Assembly: GCA_027483445.1 (NCBI GenBank)
Contig: JAIXUS010000009.1
Location: 1-40,194 of the forward strand
DNA length: 40,194 bases
Source: Bacteroidota bacterium
GTDB lineage: Bacteria > Bacteroidota > Bacteroidia > M30B66
Reading direction: 5' to 3'
In this document: in pieces, positions 25,188-34,547 of the stretch
Numbering within the stretch: position 1 is the first letter of the stretch
Layout: the number at the start of each line of letters is the position of its first letter
Made by a program: the position numbers and the translations under genes
The notes under the pieces: generated by a model
The model's database searches: none
What the model saw: only the letters and a program-made list of their open reading frames with translations
Told to the model about the DNA's origin: nothing

Positions 25188-25226
25188 TTTTACATAGTAC
25201 CATGTTAAAATATAGTTCTATGTTTG
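25188..25226 (+). promoter_or_regulatory. padR promoter with palindromic operator candidate
   Basis: TTTTACATAGTACCATGTTAAAA (25188-25210, written here only as a landmark) is nearly symmetric about GTAC, with CAT and ATG arms flanked by TTTTA and TAAAA. PadR-type regulators often bind such ATGT/ACAT dyads. TATGTTTG (25219-25226) is a full -7 box ending 4 nt before the padR ATG. Together they suggest autoregulation and a leaderless transcript; that is inference. Confidence 0.5.
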
Positions 25227-25230
25227 CAGC

Positions 25231-25566
25231 ATGCAATTAGAAAACACCAAGGCCCAGATGCGCAAAGGCGTTTTAGAGTTCTGCATTCTTTCAGTGCTAT
25301 CGAATGGTGACGCATATACAACCGACATCATCTTACGACTGAAGGAAGCCCGGCTGATTGTCGTGGAAGGAACACTTTACCCGCTGCTTACCAGGCTAAA
25401 AAACGCCGGACTATTACAGTATCGTTGGGAAGAGAGCAGCTCCGGACCGCCCAGAAAATACTACAGCCTCACCCAACAAGGCGAGCAATTTCTGAAAGAA
25501 CTTAAAGATTCCTGGGACGAACTCGTCCGATCTGTTGAACTCACCAATTCCTCAAACCGACCATGA
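25231..25566 (+). CDS. PadR-family transcriptional regulator
   Basis: The 111-residue protein is a winged-helix PadR regulator: KGVLEFCILSVLSNGDAYTT at the first helices, then VEGTLYPLLTRLKNAGLL (recognition helix) and PPRKYYSLTQQGEQFL (wing). It starts MQLENTKAQMRKG, as in Bacteroidota homologues that sit before PspC-domain genes. The stop overlaps the next start by 4 nt (ATGA), so the two are translationally coupled. It probably represses its own operon. Confidence 0.92.
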   Translation: MQLENTKAQMRKGVLEFCILSVLSNGDAYTTDIILRLKEARLIVVEGTLYPLLTRLKNAGLLQYRWEESSSGPPRKYYSLTQQGEQFLKELKDSWDELVRSVELTNSSNRP

Positions 25567-27176
25567 ATAAGACCATCAGTATTAACCTCAGCGGCCTTCT
25601 CTTTAACCTCGAAGAGAACGCATATGAAATGTTAAGCCAATACATTGCAAAAATCAGGGCTACCTTTAAAAATACCGAAGGGAGCGAAGAAATTGTAGGT
25701 GATATTGAGCGCAGAATTGCGGAGTTATTTCAGGAAAAACTCAAGCTCCGCCAGGTAATTTTGGTAAGCGATGTAAAGGAAGTAATTGAAATTTTAGGCG
25801 AACCAGAAATCTACAACGAGGCTCCAGAAGAGGAAAATCAACAGAATAAGCAGGAAAACTCGAATGAAAACACATCTTCAACAACGAAGAGATTGTTTAG
25901 AGTGCCCGATGAAGGAATGTATGGAGGAGCCGGTGTATGCGCAGGTCTTGGATATTACTTCAATGTAGATCCGGTGTGGTTTCGGTTGGGATTTACTTGC
26001 GCAATAATCTTTGGAGGCACCGGACTTCTTTTATACATCATTCTAGCCATTGTATTGCCCAAAGCGGAGACCACAGCCGATAAACTTCAAATGAAGGGCG
26101 AACCGGTGACCATTTCTTCCATAGAAAAAAACATCCGTGAAGAAATGAACCGCCTTCAAAAAAAAAGCGGTAACCTCGGCCAACAGGCGCGATCAGGAAT
26201 GAAAAATGCGGAAGGAACGCTTAATGAGCTCTTTCAATCCATTGGAAAATTTTTCAGTACCATTTTTAAAATCATAGGAAAATCGCTTGGTGTATTCCTG
26301 ATTTTTCTTGGAGCCGTATTGCTACTTGCATGGCTAACCGTAGTATTCTCGGGTGGTCAAGCTACCTTCAGTAATGATAACACCCATGGGGAATTCTCAT
26401 TTCCAACGTTTGCAGCCATTTTCTTCGCCAATAAAAACCATTTACAGTTTTTTCTAATTGGCCTTGGAATGCTCACATTTGCGCCTATTCTGGGACTTAT
26501 TCTTGGAGGCACGCGATTAATTAGTCCAACCGGTTTTCTAAGCCCTTGGCCGGCTACTATAAACGGGAGCCTGTTTATAATCGGATTATTTATGGCCGTT
26601 ATTTCAGCAGCACTTGGCCTGAGTGAATATAAAAACAGCGGTAAAATAATTGAGCCGGTTACTTTTATACCACCGGCGCAAAACGATACACTCATGCTTT
26701 CGTTGGTGCCTGAAAGTGCTTACAATTTGAAAAATTTCGCCAACCTCGATGAATGGAAAGTCTATTTAAATGACGACGAACCCTTTTTAACGGGTACCGT
26801 TTCGATAGACGTTAGAAAAGCGGAAAAACCCTCTGAGAGCCGAATTACGGTAGAAAAGATGGCCCGGGGCAAGGATAAAAAAGCAGCCATCCGAACAGCT
26901 TCGGAGGTCATTACCTACCTCAAACAGGACGGAAATACACTGTTTGTGAACCCACATTTTCGCTTAAAAAACCAGGCACAATGGAGAGCGCAGGAAGCTC
27001 AATTTGTAATTTATCTGGCCGAAGGAATGCACTTGAGTTTTGCCCAAGGGACCCGTGAAATTTTTGGTGACATTCCAAACATTCAAAACCTTGTTGGAGA
27101 AGAACTTGAGCGGGAAATTTTCCAAATGGGTCCCGATGGTCTCAATTGTGTGAGTTGCACTGCATCAGAAAACTAA
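25563..27176 (+). CDS. PspC-domain membrane protein
   Basis: The 537-residue protein has a soluble N-terminal region (1-~95) with helices like EEIVGDIERRIAELFQEKL. A PspC domain follows (~112-170, KRLFRVPDEGMYGGAGVCAG to LLLYIILAIVLP), then three more hydrophobic segments near 235-260, 290-320 and 325-350. The C-terminal domain (~365-537), beta-rich and probably on the far side of the membrane, resembles a DUF2807-like shape but lacks a clear signature. PspC proteins sense or help with cell-envelope stress. Coupling to PadR by a 4-nt overlap suggests an inducible envelope-stress unit, and what PadR senses is unknown. Confidence 0.85.
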   Translation: MNKTISINLSGLLFNLEENAYEMLSQYIAKIRATFKNTEGSEEIVGDIERRIAELFQEKLKLRQVILVSDVKEVIEILGEPEIYNEAPEEENQQNKQENSNENTSSTTKRLFRVPDEGMYGGAGVCAGLGYYFNVDPVWFRLGFTCAIIFGGTGLLLYIILAIVLPKAETTADKLQMKGEPVTISSIEKNIREEMNRLQKKSGNLGQQARSGMKNAEGTLNELFQSIGKFFSTIFKIIGKSLGVFLIFLGAVLLLAWLTVVFSGGQATFSNDNTHGEFSFPTFAAIFFANKNHLQFFLIGLGMLTFAPILGLILGGTRLISPTGFLSPWPATINGSLFIIGLFMAVISAALGLSEYKNSGKIIEPVTFIPPAQNDTLMLSLVPESAYNLKNFANLDEWKVYLNDDEPFLTGTVSIDVRKAEKPSESRITVEKMARGKDKKAAIRTASEVITYLKQDGNTLFVNPHFRLKNQAQWRAQEAQFVIYLAEGMHLSFAQGTREIFGDIPNIQNLVGEELEREIFQMGPDGLNCVSCTASEN

Positions 27177-27181
27177 GGCTT

Positions 27182-27197
27182 TCGGTATTTTTACCGA
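27182..27197 (+). promoter_or_regulatory. Palindrome/promoter-like box directly against the recG start
   Basis: TCGGTA-TTTT-TACCGA ends one base before the GTG start. TATTTTTA (27186-27193) inside it is a one-mismatch -7 box with a 4-nt gap to the start. The layout matches that before the yidD-like gene. It lies 5 nt after the PspC stop, so recG may also be read through from padR-pspC. Confidence 0.35.
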
Positions 27198-29297
27198 GTG
27201 CAATACCTTCACCTTCCACTTACTCAGGTACCCGGGCTAATTCCTAAAAAGATAGCCATCCTGCAAAAAGAAGCAGGCATCGAGACGGTCTTGGATCTGC
27301 TTCAATGGTATCCATTTCGGTATATCGATCGCACACGCGTATACCTGAGTAGCGAGCTCAGCGAAGAATTACCACTCATTCAATTGGTCGGAAAACTGCA
27401 AAACATCAAACTGATTGGAGAGGGTAAAAAACAACGAATGAGTGCGCAGCTCCGCGATGCAGCCGGCGCCATTGAACTAGTGTGGTTTCAGGGTTATAAA
27501 TTCTTACACGAAAAGCTTCAAAACGGAAAAGAATATCTTGTATTTGGGAAACCCATGCTATTCAACGGAAACTGGAATATTGCACATCCGGAAATAGAAG
27601 TGTTTTTCCCAGAAAAACTGGCTCAGGCCTCACGCATGCAAGCGGTTTACAGCAGCACCGATCGCATGAAGAAAAGCCAACTCGATAGTAAAGGCCTCAG
27701 CTTAATGATTAAACAAGTATTGCAGTACATAAAAGGGCGCGTTCCGGAGAGCCTTTCCGATGAGCTTATCTCAGAGCATCAACTCATTCGGCTCGAAGAT
27801 GCGCTCTGGGGCATACATTTCCCGACCACCATCGAACAACAACAACAGGCCGAAAAAAGGCTAAAATTCGATGAATTATTCTTTCTGCAAATTCGATTAA
27901 TTCGTCAAAATCTCGTCAACAAGCAGCAAATAAAAGGATTTCCGCTATCAAAAGTCGGTCATCCATTTATGGAATTTTATGAAAAACATCTCCCATTTCC
28001 ACTAACACAGGCCCAGAAAAGAGTAATTAAAGAAATTCGAAACGACGTGGCCAAGCCAATTCAAATGAATCGATTGGTGCAAGGCGACGTGGGAAGCGGG
28101 AAAACAATTGTAGCCTTCTTAAGCATGCTCATTGCCATTGGAAATGGTTACCAGGCTTGCCTTATGGCTCCAACCGAAATCCTCGCTCAACAACATTATT
28201 ATTCGCTATCAGCATACGCCGAAAGCATTGGTATTTCTATCGAATTGCTTACAGGATCGGTGGGTCAAAAAAAGCGACGAAAAATTCATGCCGACTTGGA
28301 GTCTGGAAACCTTTCTATTCTCGTTGGAACACACGCTCTGCTCGAAGATAAGGTAAAATTTTCCAATTTAGGATTTGTCGTAATCGACGAACAACACCGC
28401 TTTGGTGTGGCCCAAAGAGCGAGGCTTTGGGCTAAAAATACGCTTCCACCGCATGTGCTGATTATGAGCGCCACGCCAATACCACGAACGCTGGCCATGA
28501 CCTTGTATGGCGACCTTGATGTTTCGGTAATTGATGAACTTCCTCCGGGGCGAAAACCCATACGCACCGTTCACCGATATGAAGGCCAAAGGCCGGAAGT
28601 GCTTAATTTTATAAAAACAGAAATTGCCCTCGGCCGACAAATTTATATTGTTTATCCGCTCATTGAAGAAAGCGAACAGCTCGATTACCGTAACCTTTTC
28701 GAAGGATATGAGCATTTACTAAGTTGGTTTCCCGCGCCTCAATATCAAATTAGTATTGTGCATGGCCGCTTAAAACCCGACGATAAAGAATTCGAAATGC
28801 AAAGATTTGTGAAGCGCGAAACACTAATCATGGTCGCTACAACCGTTATCGAAGTTGGCGTTAACGTTCCAAACGCTTCTGTTATGGTGATTGAAAGTGC
28901 CGAACGATTCGGACTTTCGCAATTGCATCAGCTTCGTGGGCGCGTTGGAAGAGGTGCAGAACAATCGTATTGTATTTTAATGACAGGCTTCAAACTCAGT
29001 GCAGACGCCAGAACTAGATTGAAAACCATGTGCGAAACCAACGATGGATTTCGAATTGCTGAGGTTGATTTACGACTGCGTGGACCCGGCGATTTACAAG
29101 GCACTCAACAAAGTGGAAGCCTCGATTTAAAACTGGCCGATCTTAGTCGAGATGCCGGACTCGTTGGCTGGTGCCGCGAAGTGGCATATAAAGTTCTCGA
29201 AAATGACCCTGATTTAGAAAAACCCGAAAATAAAAATATCGCTCAACGCTTGATGCATCTAGAACAAAAACACAAAAACTGGGGACGCATTTCATAA
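27198..29297 (+). CDS. recG: ATP-dependent DNA helicase RecG
   Basis: The 699-residue protein begins with GTG at MQYLHLPLTQVPG. It contains the RecG wedge/OB domain (~50-150), helicase motif I GDVGSGKT (296-303), motif II DEQHRFG (397-403), motif III SATPIP, and C-terminal motifs V-VI (ATTVIEVGVNVPNA, HQLRGRVGRG). The TRG-like segment RLRGPGDLQGTQQSG is near the end. RecG regresses stalled replication forks and branch-migrates recombination intermediates. The length is standard. It converges on the TonB receptor gene, with repeat A3 between. Confidence 0.97.
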   Translation: MQYLHLPLTQVPGLIPKKIAILQKEAGIETVLDLLQWYPFRYIDRTRVYLSSELSEELPLIQLVGKLQNIKLIGEGKKQRMSAQLRDAAGAIELVWFQGYKFLHEKLQNGKEYLVFGKPMLFNGNWNIAHPEIEVFFPEKLAQASRMQAVYSSTDRMKKSQLDSKGLSLMIKQVLQYIKGRVPESLSDELISEHQLIRLEDALWGIHFPTTIEQQQQAEKRLKFDELFFLQIRLIRQNLVNKQQIKGFPLSKVGHPFMEFYEKHLPFPLTQAQKRVIKEIRNDVAKPIQMNRLVQGDVGSGKTIVAFLSMLIAIGNGYQACLMAPTEILAQQHYYSLSAYAESIGISIELLTGSVGQKKRRKIHADLESGNLSILVGTHALLEDKVKFSNLGFVVIDEQHRFGVAQRARLWAKNTLPPHVLIMSATPIPRTLAMTLYGDLDVSVIDELPPGRKPIRTVHRYEGQRPEVLNFIKTEIALGRQIYIVYPLIEESEQLDYRNLFEGYEHLLSWFPAPQYQISIVHGRLKPDDKEFEMQRFVKRETLIMVATTVIEVGVNVPNASVMVIESAERFGLSQLHQLRGRVGRGAEQSYCILMTGFKLSADARTRLKTMCETNDGFRIAEVDLRLRGPGDLQGTQQSGSLDLKLADLSRDAGLVGWCREVAYKVLENDPDLEKPENKNIAQRLMHLEQKHKNWGRIS

Positions 29298-29361
29298 AAT
29301 AGCATTTAAAAAAGGCAATAAAATCTTCCACATTAAAATTCCCAGTTTATTGATTATTTGG

Positions 29362-29549
29362 GCGCCTGCCTCGCTAAGCATCACGTTAAGATGAAACAAC
29401 CTCGCCGGGCACCGCGTTTTCCGCTGCTACTCCTCAAAACAGAGCCGCCCTTGGGTTCCCTTCACCTCACTCTCCACCACTCGCTCTTTCTTCACTCATA
29501 CGTTCACACTCACTCTGTTTTTCGGGGTATCCGCTACAACCACTGGCGC
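29362..29549 (+). repeat. Dispersed repeat family A, copy A3
   Basis: This 188-bp copy starts GCGCCTGCCTCGCTAAGC, then CGCCGGGCACCGCG and TGCTACTCCTCAAAACAGA, and ends TTCGGGGTATCCGC then ACTGGCGC. It is longer than A1 and A2 because the CT-rich middle is expanded with CACTC repeats. It lies in the 379-nt gap between converging recG and the TonB receptor gene. I see no standard terminator in the rest of that gap (29298-29361, 29550-29676). Confidence 0.8.
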
Positions 29550-29676
29550 TCAGTTACCACAAGTTGCTGGGTCAAATGCGAGAGCTAATGGGCTTTGTAG
29601 CATCTCAGATTTTCATAAGACCCAATATCATATCCGTTATTCAATCGGAAAATTTAACTGAAAAACTTTGGAAGAA

Positions 29677-32106
29677 TTAGAGTTTAAATTGAAGGGTAAC
29701 AAAAATTGAGCGCCCGTCGGCTGGAATAATTCCAGGCCCCGGATAGGACTCCGCACGGCGCGTGAAATATTGCTCATTCAATACATTGTTACAATTTAAT
29801 TGTAAACTCCAACGTCTAAATGAATATCCCACACCGGCATCTACGACTTGGTATGAAGGAATCAGCCCTTCAACCGCTGTAGCTGTTAACACAGCATTGG
29901 TTGCATCCGAAAAATGCTCGCCTGTAAAGGCGTATAAAGCATGGAAATTCCACCGCCGAAACCGAAAGTCTAAGCCTGTCCGAAAAATGAATCGTGGCAC
30001 CATCTCCACAAACCGATTTAAAATGGAATTGTCGTCGGTATTGATATATCGCGCATCTACAAAGGCAGTATTTACAAAAGCATTTAACATGAGCTTTCTC
30101 CGTGCTGAATCAGTGCGCAAAATTTGATATTCTACAAATGATTCCAATCCAATATTGCGGGCATCAGAAATATTTCCACGGTAGCGTACATTGTTAAACA
30201 AAGGAGGCTGACCTGTTTTCAAAATTTGTCCAATCTTGCCTTTGTATGCAATGTAGAACGCGGTTAATTCATAATTCAATCGCCCTTTTACATTTCCTCT
30301 TAACCCTAAATCGCCGGTAAACCCTTCTTCATCTTGAATATTGGGATCAACAATAAAATTGGGATTTACAATCCGCAAATCGGAGAAATTAATCGCCCTA
30401 TAGTTCTGAGAAATATTACCGTACAATTCCTGTCCATTGCCAAACTTATAGCTGAGACCAACTCCAGCTAAAACAAAACGTCGAATTCTCCGGGTATTTT
30501 CATCTGTTCTGCTTTGCGTAATTACATTCCCCGCCGCATCAAATACGTATGATTTAAAGTATCCGGTAGCAGCGGTTTCGATGTATTCAGCGCGCAGGCC
30601 GGGAGTTATCGAAAATCGAGAACCGATACGAATGATGTGTTCAGCAAATACCGCAATATTGGTGTTTGGAAATCGGTAGTCAGAATTTTCAGGTTCTTCG
30701 TTGTTGATATACCGAAAATCGGGGTCGCTTCCGGCCGATCCGAAGCCTTGTCTTGCGATTGTATTTCCACGATAAGCGCGCACTCCGAGCGCTAAAACCT
30801 GCATTTGTTTTCCAACCGAATAACGGTGGAGCATACGCGCCTCGGTACCAATATTTTCAAACACACCCTCAATCAACGTCCGATTTCCTCCCAAATCGGC
30901 CACATTAATGCGTTCTAGATTTCCAACAGAGCTGCGGCTGGCCATCAATCCAAAACTGCGAATGTTAAATTCGGTTGATGCATTAATTTTATGGCTAAGC
31001 TGCAATGACATCAAATTCCAATCTACCTGAAACCAATTTCGACTTCTGAAGCTCTGCCTTGGGTCTTGCTCAAAGGTTTTATCGGTTAAACCGCCGGCTT
31101 GCTGAGCCAAATACTGCATTTTCGTAACGTCGGCCTGAAGCTTCCAACGCTCACTAATGTCGTAATGTACCGATAAAAACGCATTTACTTGCTCAAAACC
31201 TGAGTTAACGCGGTATCCATTTCCACGTTTATATTGAAAAAACCCGTAATAATTTAATTTCCCCTTCAAGGTGGTTCCGCCTACACTGTTAAAGCTATTG
31301 AAAAAGCCCCAGGAGCCGTAGGTTTGGCGACTTACCAATTCGAATGGAGTGTGCAAGGCTCCTCGTTTAAACCGGAAATTCAGCATACCGCCAAATTGGG
31401 TTCCATATTGAAGTGAGGCTGCTCCACGAACAATTTCAATGCTTTCTAAAGCCTCAGTTGGAGGCGTATAATACGATTCTGGATAGCCCAAGGCATCGGC
31501 CGAAATATCGTATCCATTTTGCCGAACGTTAAAGCTTGCCGTTCTATTCGGGTTCAAACCTCGACCTCCAATTCCCAACTGAAGTCCGGCACCATCGCTT
31601 TCCCAAATGTTCAAACCCGTAACCCGTGAATATACCTGCCTCGGATTGTTGGTGGCCAGATTGGCTTTTTGTTCCGAGAGCATCACAACTTCCGATTTTT
31701 TCCCTTCATAAATAGCAAAATCGTGCACAGAGCGCAGGCGCGTTAGGCCAAATTGCTCTTCACTTTGTTGCATGATTTCCACAGCATTGAGATCTGCTTT
31801 TAGGGCCTCCATCTTAAACTGAACTCCAGTCTTCAGGGAATCTACCTCTACCCAAACCTCAGCCATCCGCTTACCAGCGGCCAAGCAAACAATCTTGTAC
31901 TTGCCCCGCGGCACATTACGAATCTGATAAAAACCTTCGGTATCGGTTCGCCCCACCTGGTTCGACTGCACAATAAGCACAGTAGCTCCCGAAATGCCTA
32001 CGCCCTGATCGTCGATTACCAAGCCACTTACCGTCGACTTCTGAGCGAAGAGCACAACAGGCAAGAAACACAAAACAAGGTGGATAAATCTCAGGCAAAG
32101 CATCAT
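29677..32106 (-). CDS. TonB-dependent outer-membrane receptor, FecA-like
   Basis: The 809-residue precursor starts MMLCLRFIHLVLCFLPVVLF (signal peptide) at an ATG overlapping the HTTM stop by 4 nt; an ATG 21 nt upstream is less likely. A carboxypeptidase-regulatory-like domain (~25-110, VSGLVIDDQGVGISGATV) precedes the plug (~115-250, with IGGRGLNPNRTASFNVRQNG and ESIEIVRGAASLQYG). A ~22-strand barrel ends in LQFKL. The plug resembles Fe(III)-dicitrate/siderophore receptors. It is last in an operon with imelysin, DUF4856 and HTTM genes, which fits iron or metal-chelate uptake. The ligand is not identified. Confidence 0.92.
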   Translation of the reverse strand: MMLCLRFIHLVLCFLPVVLFAQKSTVSGLVIDDQGVGISGATVLIVQSNQVGRTDTEGFYQIRNVPRGKYKIVCLAAGKRMAEVWVEVDSLKTGVQFKMEALKADLNAVEIMQQSEEQFGLTRLRSVHDFAIYEGKKSEVVMLSEQKANLATNNPRQVYSRVTGLNIWESDGAGLQLGIGGRGLNPNRTASFNVRQNGYDISADALGYPESYYTPPTEALESIEIVRGAASLQYGTQFGGMLNFRFKRGALHTPFELVSRQTYGSWGFFNSFNSVGGTTLKGKLNYYGFFQYKRGNGYRVNSGFEQVNAFLSVHYDISERWKLQADVTKMQYLAQQAGGLTDKTFEQDPRQSFRSRNWFQVDWNLMSLQLSHKINASTEFNIRSFGLMASRSSVGNLERINVADLGGNRTLIEGVFENIGTEARMLHRYSVGKQMQVLALGVRAYRGNTIARQGFGSAGSDPDFRYINNEEPENSDYRFPNTNIAVFAEHIIRIGSRFSITPGLRAEYIETAATGYFKSYVFDAAGNVITQSRTDENTRRIRRFVLAGVGLSYKFGNGQELYGNISQNYRAINFSDLRIVNPNFIVDPNIQDEEGFTGDLGLRGNVKGRLNYELTAFYIAYKGKIGQILKTGQPPLFNNVRYRGNISDARNIGLESFVEYQILRTDSARRKLMLNAFVNTAFVDARYINTDDNSILNRFVEMVPRFIFRTGLDFRFRRWNFHALYAFTGEHFSDATNAVLTATAVEGLIPSYQVVDAGVGYSFRRWSLQLNCNNVLNEQYFTRRAESYPGPGIIPADGRSIFVTLQFKL

Positions 32107-33425
32107 GGCGAATACGGTAAAATCCATGATTTATGAGCCCAGGTGTCTTTCACCTGCATCAAGTCAACATGTGGATCGATCAGCAATTGAGCCTTCCGTG
32201 CATTCATCGTTACATACACTTCTGCCCTTACCTGGGGCTTTTGCACACCATTGAGGCTGTAGTGTTTGCCTAAAAAATGGGCAAATTGTAAGATCATGTC
32301 GGGCTGGAAAGACATTTGCTTTTCCTGATGGATATTTAAAAACTCGCGATTATACACAATTCCTTCACGTCCCGTTACGCCATCTTTCACATAAAATGTA
32401 GCATCGCCTGCTTTTTCTACCAGCATTACCCTCCACGAAAATCGATAGCCTTCTTCTGTCCAAAATAAATTTCCAGGATACAATAAATAACGCCAAGGAA
32501 AAATCAGCTGAAATACAATATAAATAACTAAAAACCCTTTCAATAAGGGACCAATCTGAGGGCTGTTGGGTAAACTGCTATGCTGATAATCGAGTTTAAA
32601 AATAAATTTAAAAATTCTTAAATTTCGAAGTATGGCTAAATTGCGCTCATGCCATTTAATTGAGAAAAAAATTAGTGTAGAACCAATCATCACTAGTGGG
32701 AATACACCAATTTGAAATAACAGTCCGGTGAGCACATGAAAAACAATTACCGTAAAATAGGCGAAAGGACGTGTTGGGCTGTAGAAAAGAAAAAATACAA
32801 CAAAACAATCGTACAGCATCCCAAACCAACTAAATAAATAGGCTGTTTCGGGATAAACCAGCAGCGGACCAATAACTTGTAAATTGTCGTGTGCCGGTAG
32901 CCAAATTCGCAAGGGCAAGGCTTCCAAGAGCCAGTCGCTGTTTAGCTTTGCCCACCCAGCATAACAGTAAACAATTGTGAGTTGAAATATGATAATAAAC
33001 CTGCACCACCTGGGCATTCGAAACTGAGCATCTGGCTCAGGCATAAAAACAAGCCATAAACAAATGAGGCTTACAAAATAATAGTGATTTAAATAATAGG
33101 TTAAATCAATTAATTCAGTGTAGGAAAAAGTCAGAAATAATACAATTGCAGAAATTCGATAAAATCTCCCTGTTGCAACGCCCAAAGCGCTCACAAACAT
33201 GAGAGCGTGAACGAGATACATGCCTGCAACATCAAGTGGTTTAACCCACGAAAAGCCGTAATAGGAAAAATGAAAAACAGGCTCAATATAATGCTCTTCA
33301 ATCCAGCCCAAATACACAAAGCGTAAGGCCGAAAAAGCCATGAGCAACCCAAAAACTATCCTGAAACTCACAAATGGAGCTGCAGAAATGGGTTGCTCAA
33401 GCTTTTTCCAAAAAGAAACAGGCAC
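32103..33425 (-). CDS. HTTM-domain (vitamin K-dependent gamma-carboxylase-like) membrane protein
   Basis: The 440-residue membrane protein has an HTTM domain over ~1-290, with SFRIVFGLLMAFSALRFVYLG at helix 1, YLNHYYFVSLICLWLVFMP near 125-140, and YCYAGWAKLNSDWL near 170. The C-terminal ~150 residues are soluble and probably periplasmic (WRYLLYPGN to QVRAEVYVTMNARKAQLL). HTTM proteins are related to the integral-membrane core of gamma-carboxylase, but bacterial ones mostly lack known substrates. In Bacteroidota some sit beside imelysin and TonB receptor genes, as here. A role in iron uptake or in modifying the lipoproteins is inference. Confidence 0.88.
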   Translation of the reverse strand: MPVSFWKKLEQPISAAPFVSFRIVFGLLMAFSALRFVYLGWIEEHYIEPVFHFSYYGFSWVKPLDVAGMYLVHALMFVSALGVATGRFYRISAIVLFLTFSYTELIDLTYYLNHYYFVSLICLWLVFMPEPDAQFRMPRWCRFIIIFQLTIVYCYAGWAKLNSDWLLEALPLRIWLPAHDNLQVIGPLLVYPETAYLFSWFGMLYDCFVVFFLFYSPTRPFAYFTVIVFHVLTGLLFQIGVFPLVMIGSTLIFFSIKWHERNLAILRNLRIFKFIFKLDYQHSSLPNSPQIGPLLKGFLVIYIVFQLIFPWRYLLYPGNLFWTEEGYRFSWRVMLVEKAGDATFYVKDGVTGREGIVYNREFLNIHQEKQMSFQPDMILQFAHFLGKHYSLNGVQKPQVRAEVYVTMNARKAQLLIDPHVDLMQVKDTWAHKSWILPYSP

Positions 33426-33443
33426 TATTTTACGATCATCAGA

Positions 33444-34538
33444 TTAATCGCCATCGCCACTGGTAAATGTAATTGCTATACCGAGCAGTGAAGACATATC
33501 GCTTTTGAAGTTTTTGGTATTTTTCTGAAGTTCGGTGTGTAAATCAATCAATGCTTGTGGGTTGTTTGCGATACGGTCGGCCATATCGAGATTTTCATCC
33601 AACGCATTAAACTGACTTGCCAAAACCTGCAGTTGAGCTTCCGTTTCGGTTACCAGGGCTTCACCTCCAGTAACCGTTTTGAGGTACCCTTTGAAACTCT
33701 TACTCTCATCAACACCACGGTACAGATTTACAATGTGGTTGTAATGGGTTTTGGCCAAGCGGAACGAAATTTTACTGTATCGGGCTTCAAGTAATTCGGG
33801 AGCCACAGTAGTTTGACCCGGACGTAAACCGAGCGGTAATCCAAACTTAAAATTCTTGATGGCCTCATAGCTTTTTACAAATTCGTTGTACAACAAAGCC
33901 ACCGAACTTCCGGCATCGGTGCCAGAATTGTTGATGAATTCAGAGCCATACGACGACCATGCATTCTGAACCGTAGCAATCCTGTTACGAACATCATTGC
34001 ACAAGGCCAGCAAAAAGTCGCGCCGTGTTTGTGAATCAAATCGTTCTACCACGGTTTGGTCATCCGAAAGCGGGTCGAAAATCAAGTATTCAATGGCGTA
34101 AAACCCGCGGGCGTCTCGGTTGAAATCGTTGGTATTCCACGTTCCTGTGCTTAAAATGGAATTTAGTTTCGACTCGCTAACCGGGAAGGTCGCCAGCTCT
34201 TCCTGCAAAGACTTCGTGATTCCTGACTCGCCGGCCGGACCGAAATTGTACATACAGGCTTGCTGCCAGGTTACCGCGGCATCAATCCATGCCAAGCGCA
34301 ATGAGCTCAATTGCTCAGTCGACGGAGCGTTTATAAAGGCTTGTACAGCATCGCGTAGGCTTGTCGACTTCGACAATGCAGCCTGATAGGCCGGAAGAAT
34401 AAACCGATCTCGGTATTCAGTGAGCATGGCCACCCGATCGAAGCCCGGTTTAGTTTCTTCCGGTTCGTCTTTTTTACACGCTACCACACCCATCAAAACA
34501 GCCAAAAGGCAAAAGAGAATAATTCCGGATTTTTTCAT
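33444..34538 (-). CDS. Imelysin-like (M75) lipoprotein
   Basis: The 364-residue protein has a lipoprotein signal ending GVVAC, with Cys at 21. I start at the ATG at 34538 because the only upstream in-frame start is TTG abutting the previous stop. The mature part is helical and fits the imelysin fold: DRFILPAYQAALSKSTSL, LRLAWIDAAVTWQQACMYNFGPAG, and GFYAIEYLIFDP. In classical imelysins the last motif is GxHxxE; here the His position is Tyr (GFYAIE), so peptidase or metal-binding chemistry may differ. Imelysin-like proteins such as IrpA are linked to iron uptake. It lies between the DUF4856 and HTTM genes. Confidence 0.88.
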   Translation of the reverse strand: MKKSGIILFCLLAVLMGVVACKKDEPEETKPGFDRVAMLTEYRDRFILPAYQAALSKSTSLRDAVQAFINAPSTEQLSSLRLAWIDAAVTWQQACMYNFGPAGESGITKSLQEELATFPVSESKLNSILSTGTWNTNDFNRDARGFYAIEYLIFDPLSDDQTVVERFDSQTRRDFLLALCNDVRNRIATVQNAWSSYGSEFINNSGTDAGSSVALLYNEFVKSYEAIKNFKFGLPLGLRPGQTTVAPELLEARYSKISFRLAKTHYNHIVNLYRGVDESKSFKGYLKTVTGGEALVTETEAQLQVLASQFNALDENLDMADRIANNPQALIDLHTELQKNTKNFKSDMSSLLGIAITFTSGDGD

Positions 34539-34547
34539 GGCAAGCAA

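Noticed and set aside
34539-34547. TTG start for the imelysin gene
   Set aside because: The ATG at 34538 gives a normal lipoprotein signal; TTG directly abuts the previous stop codon.
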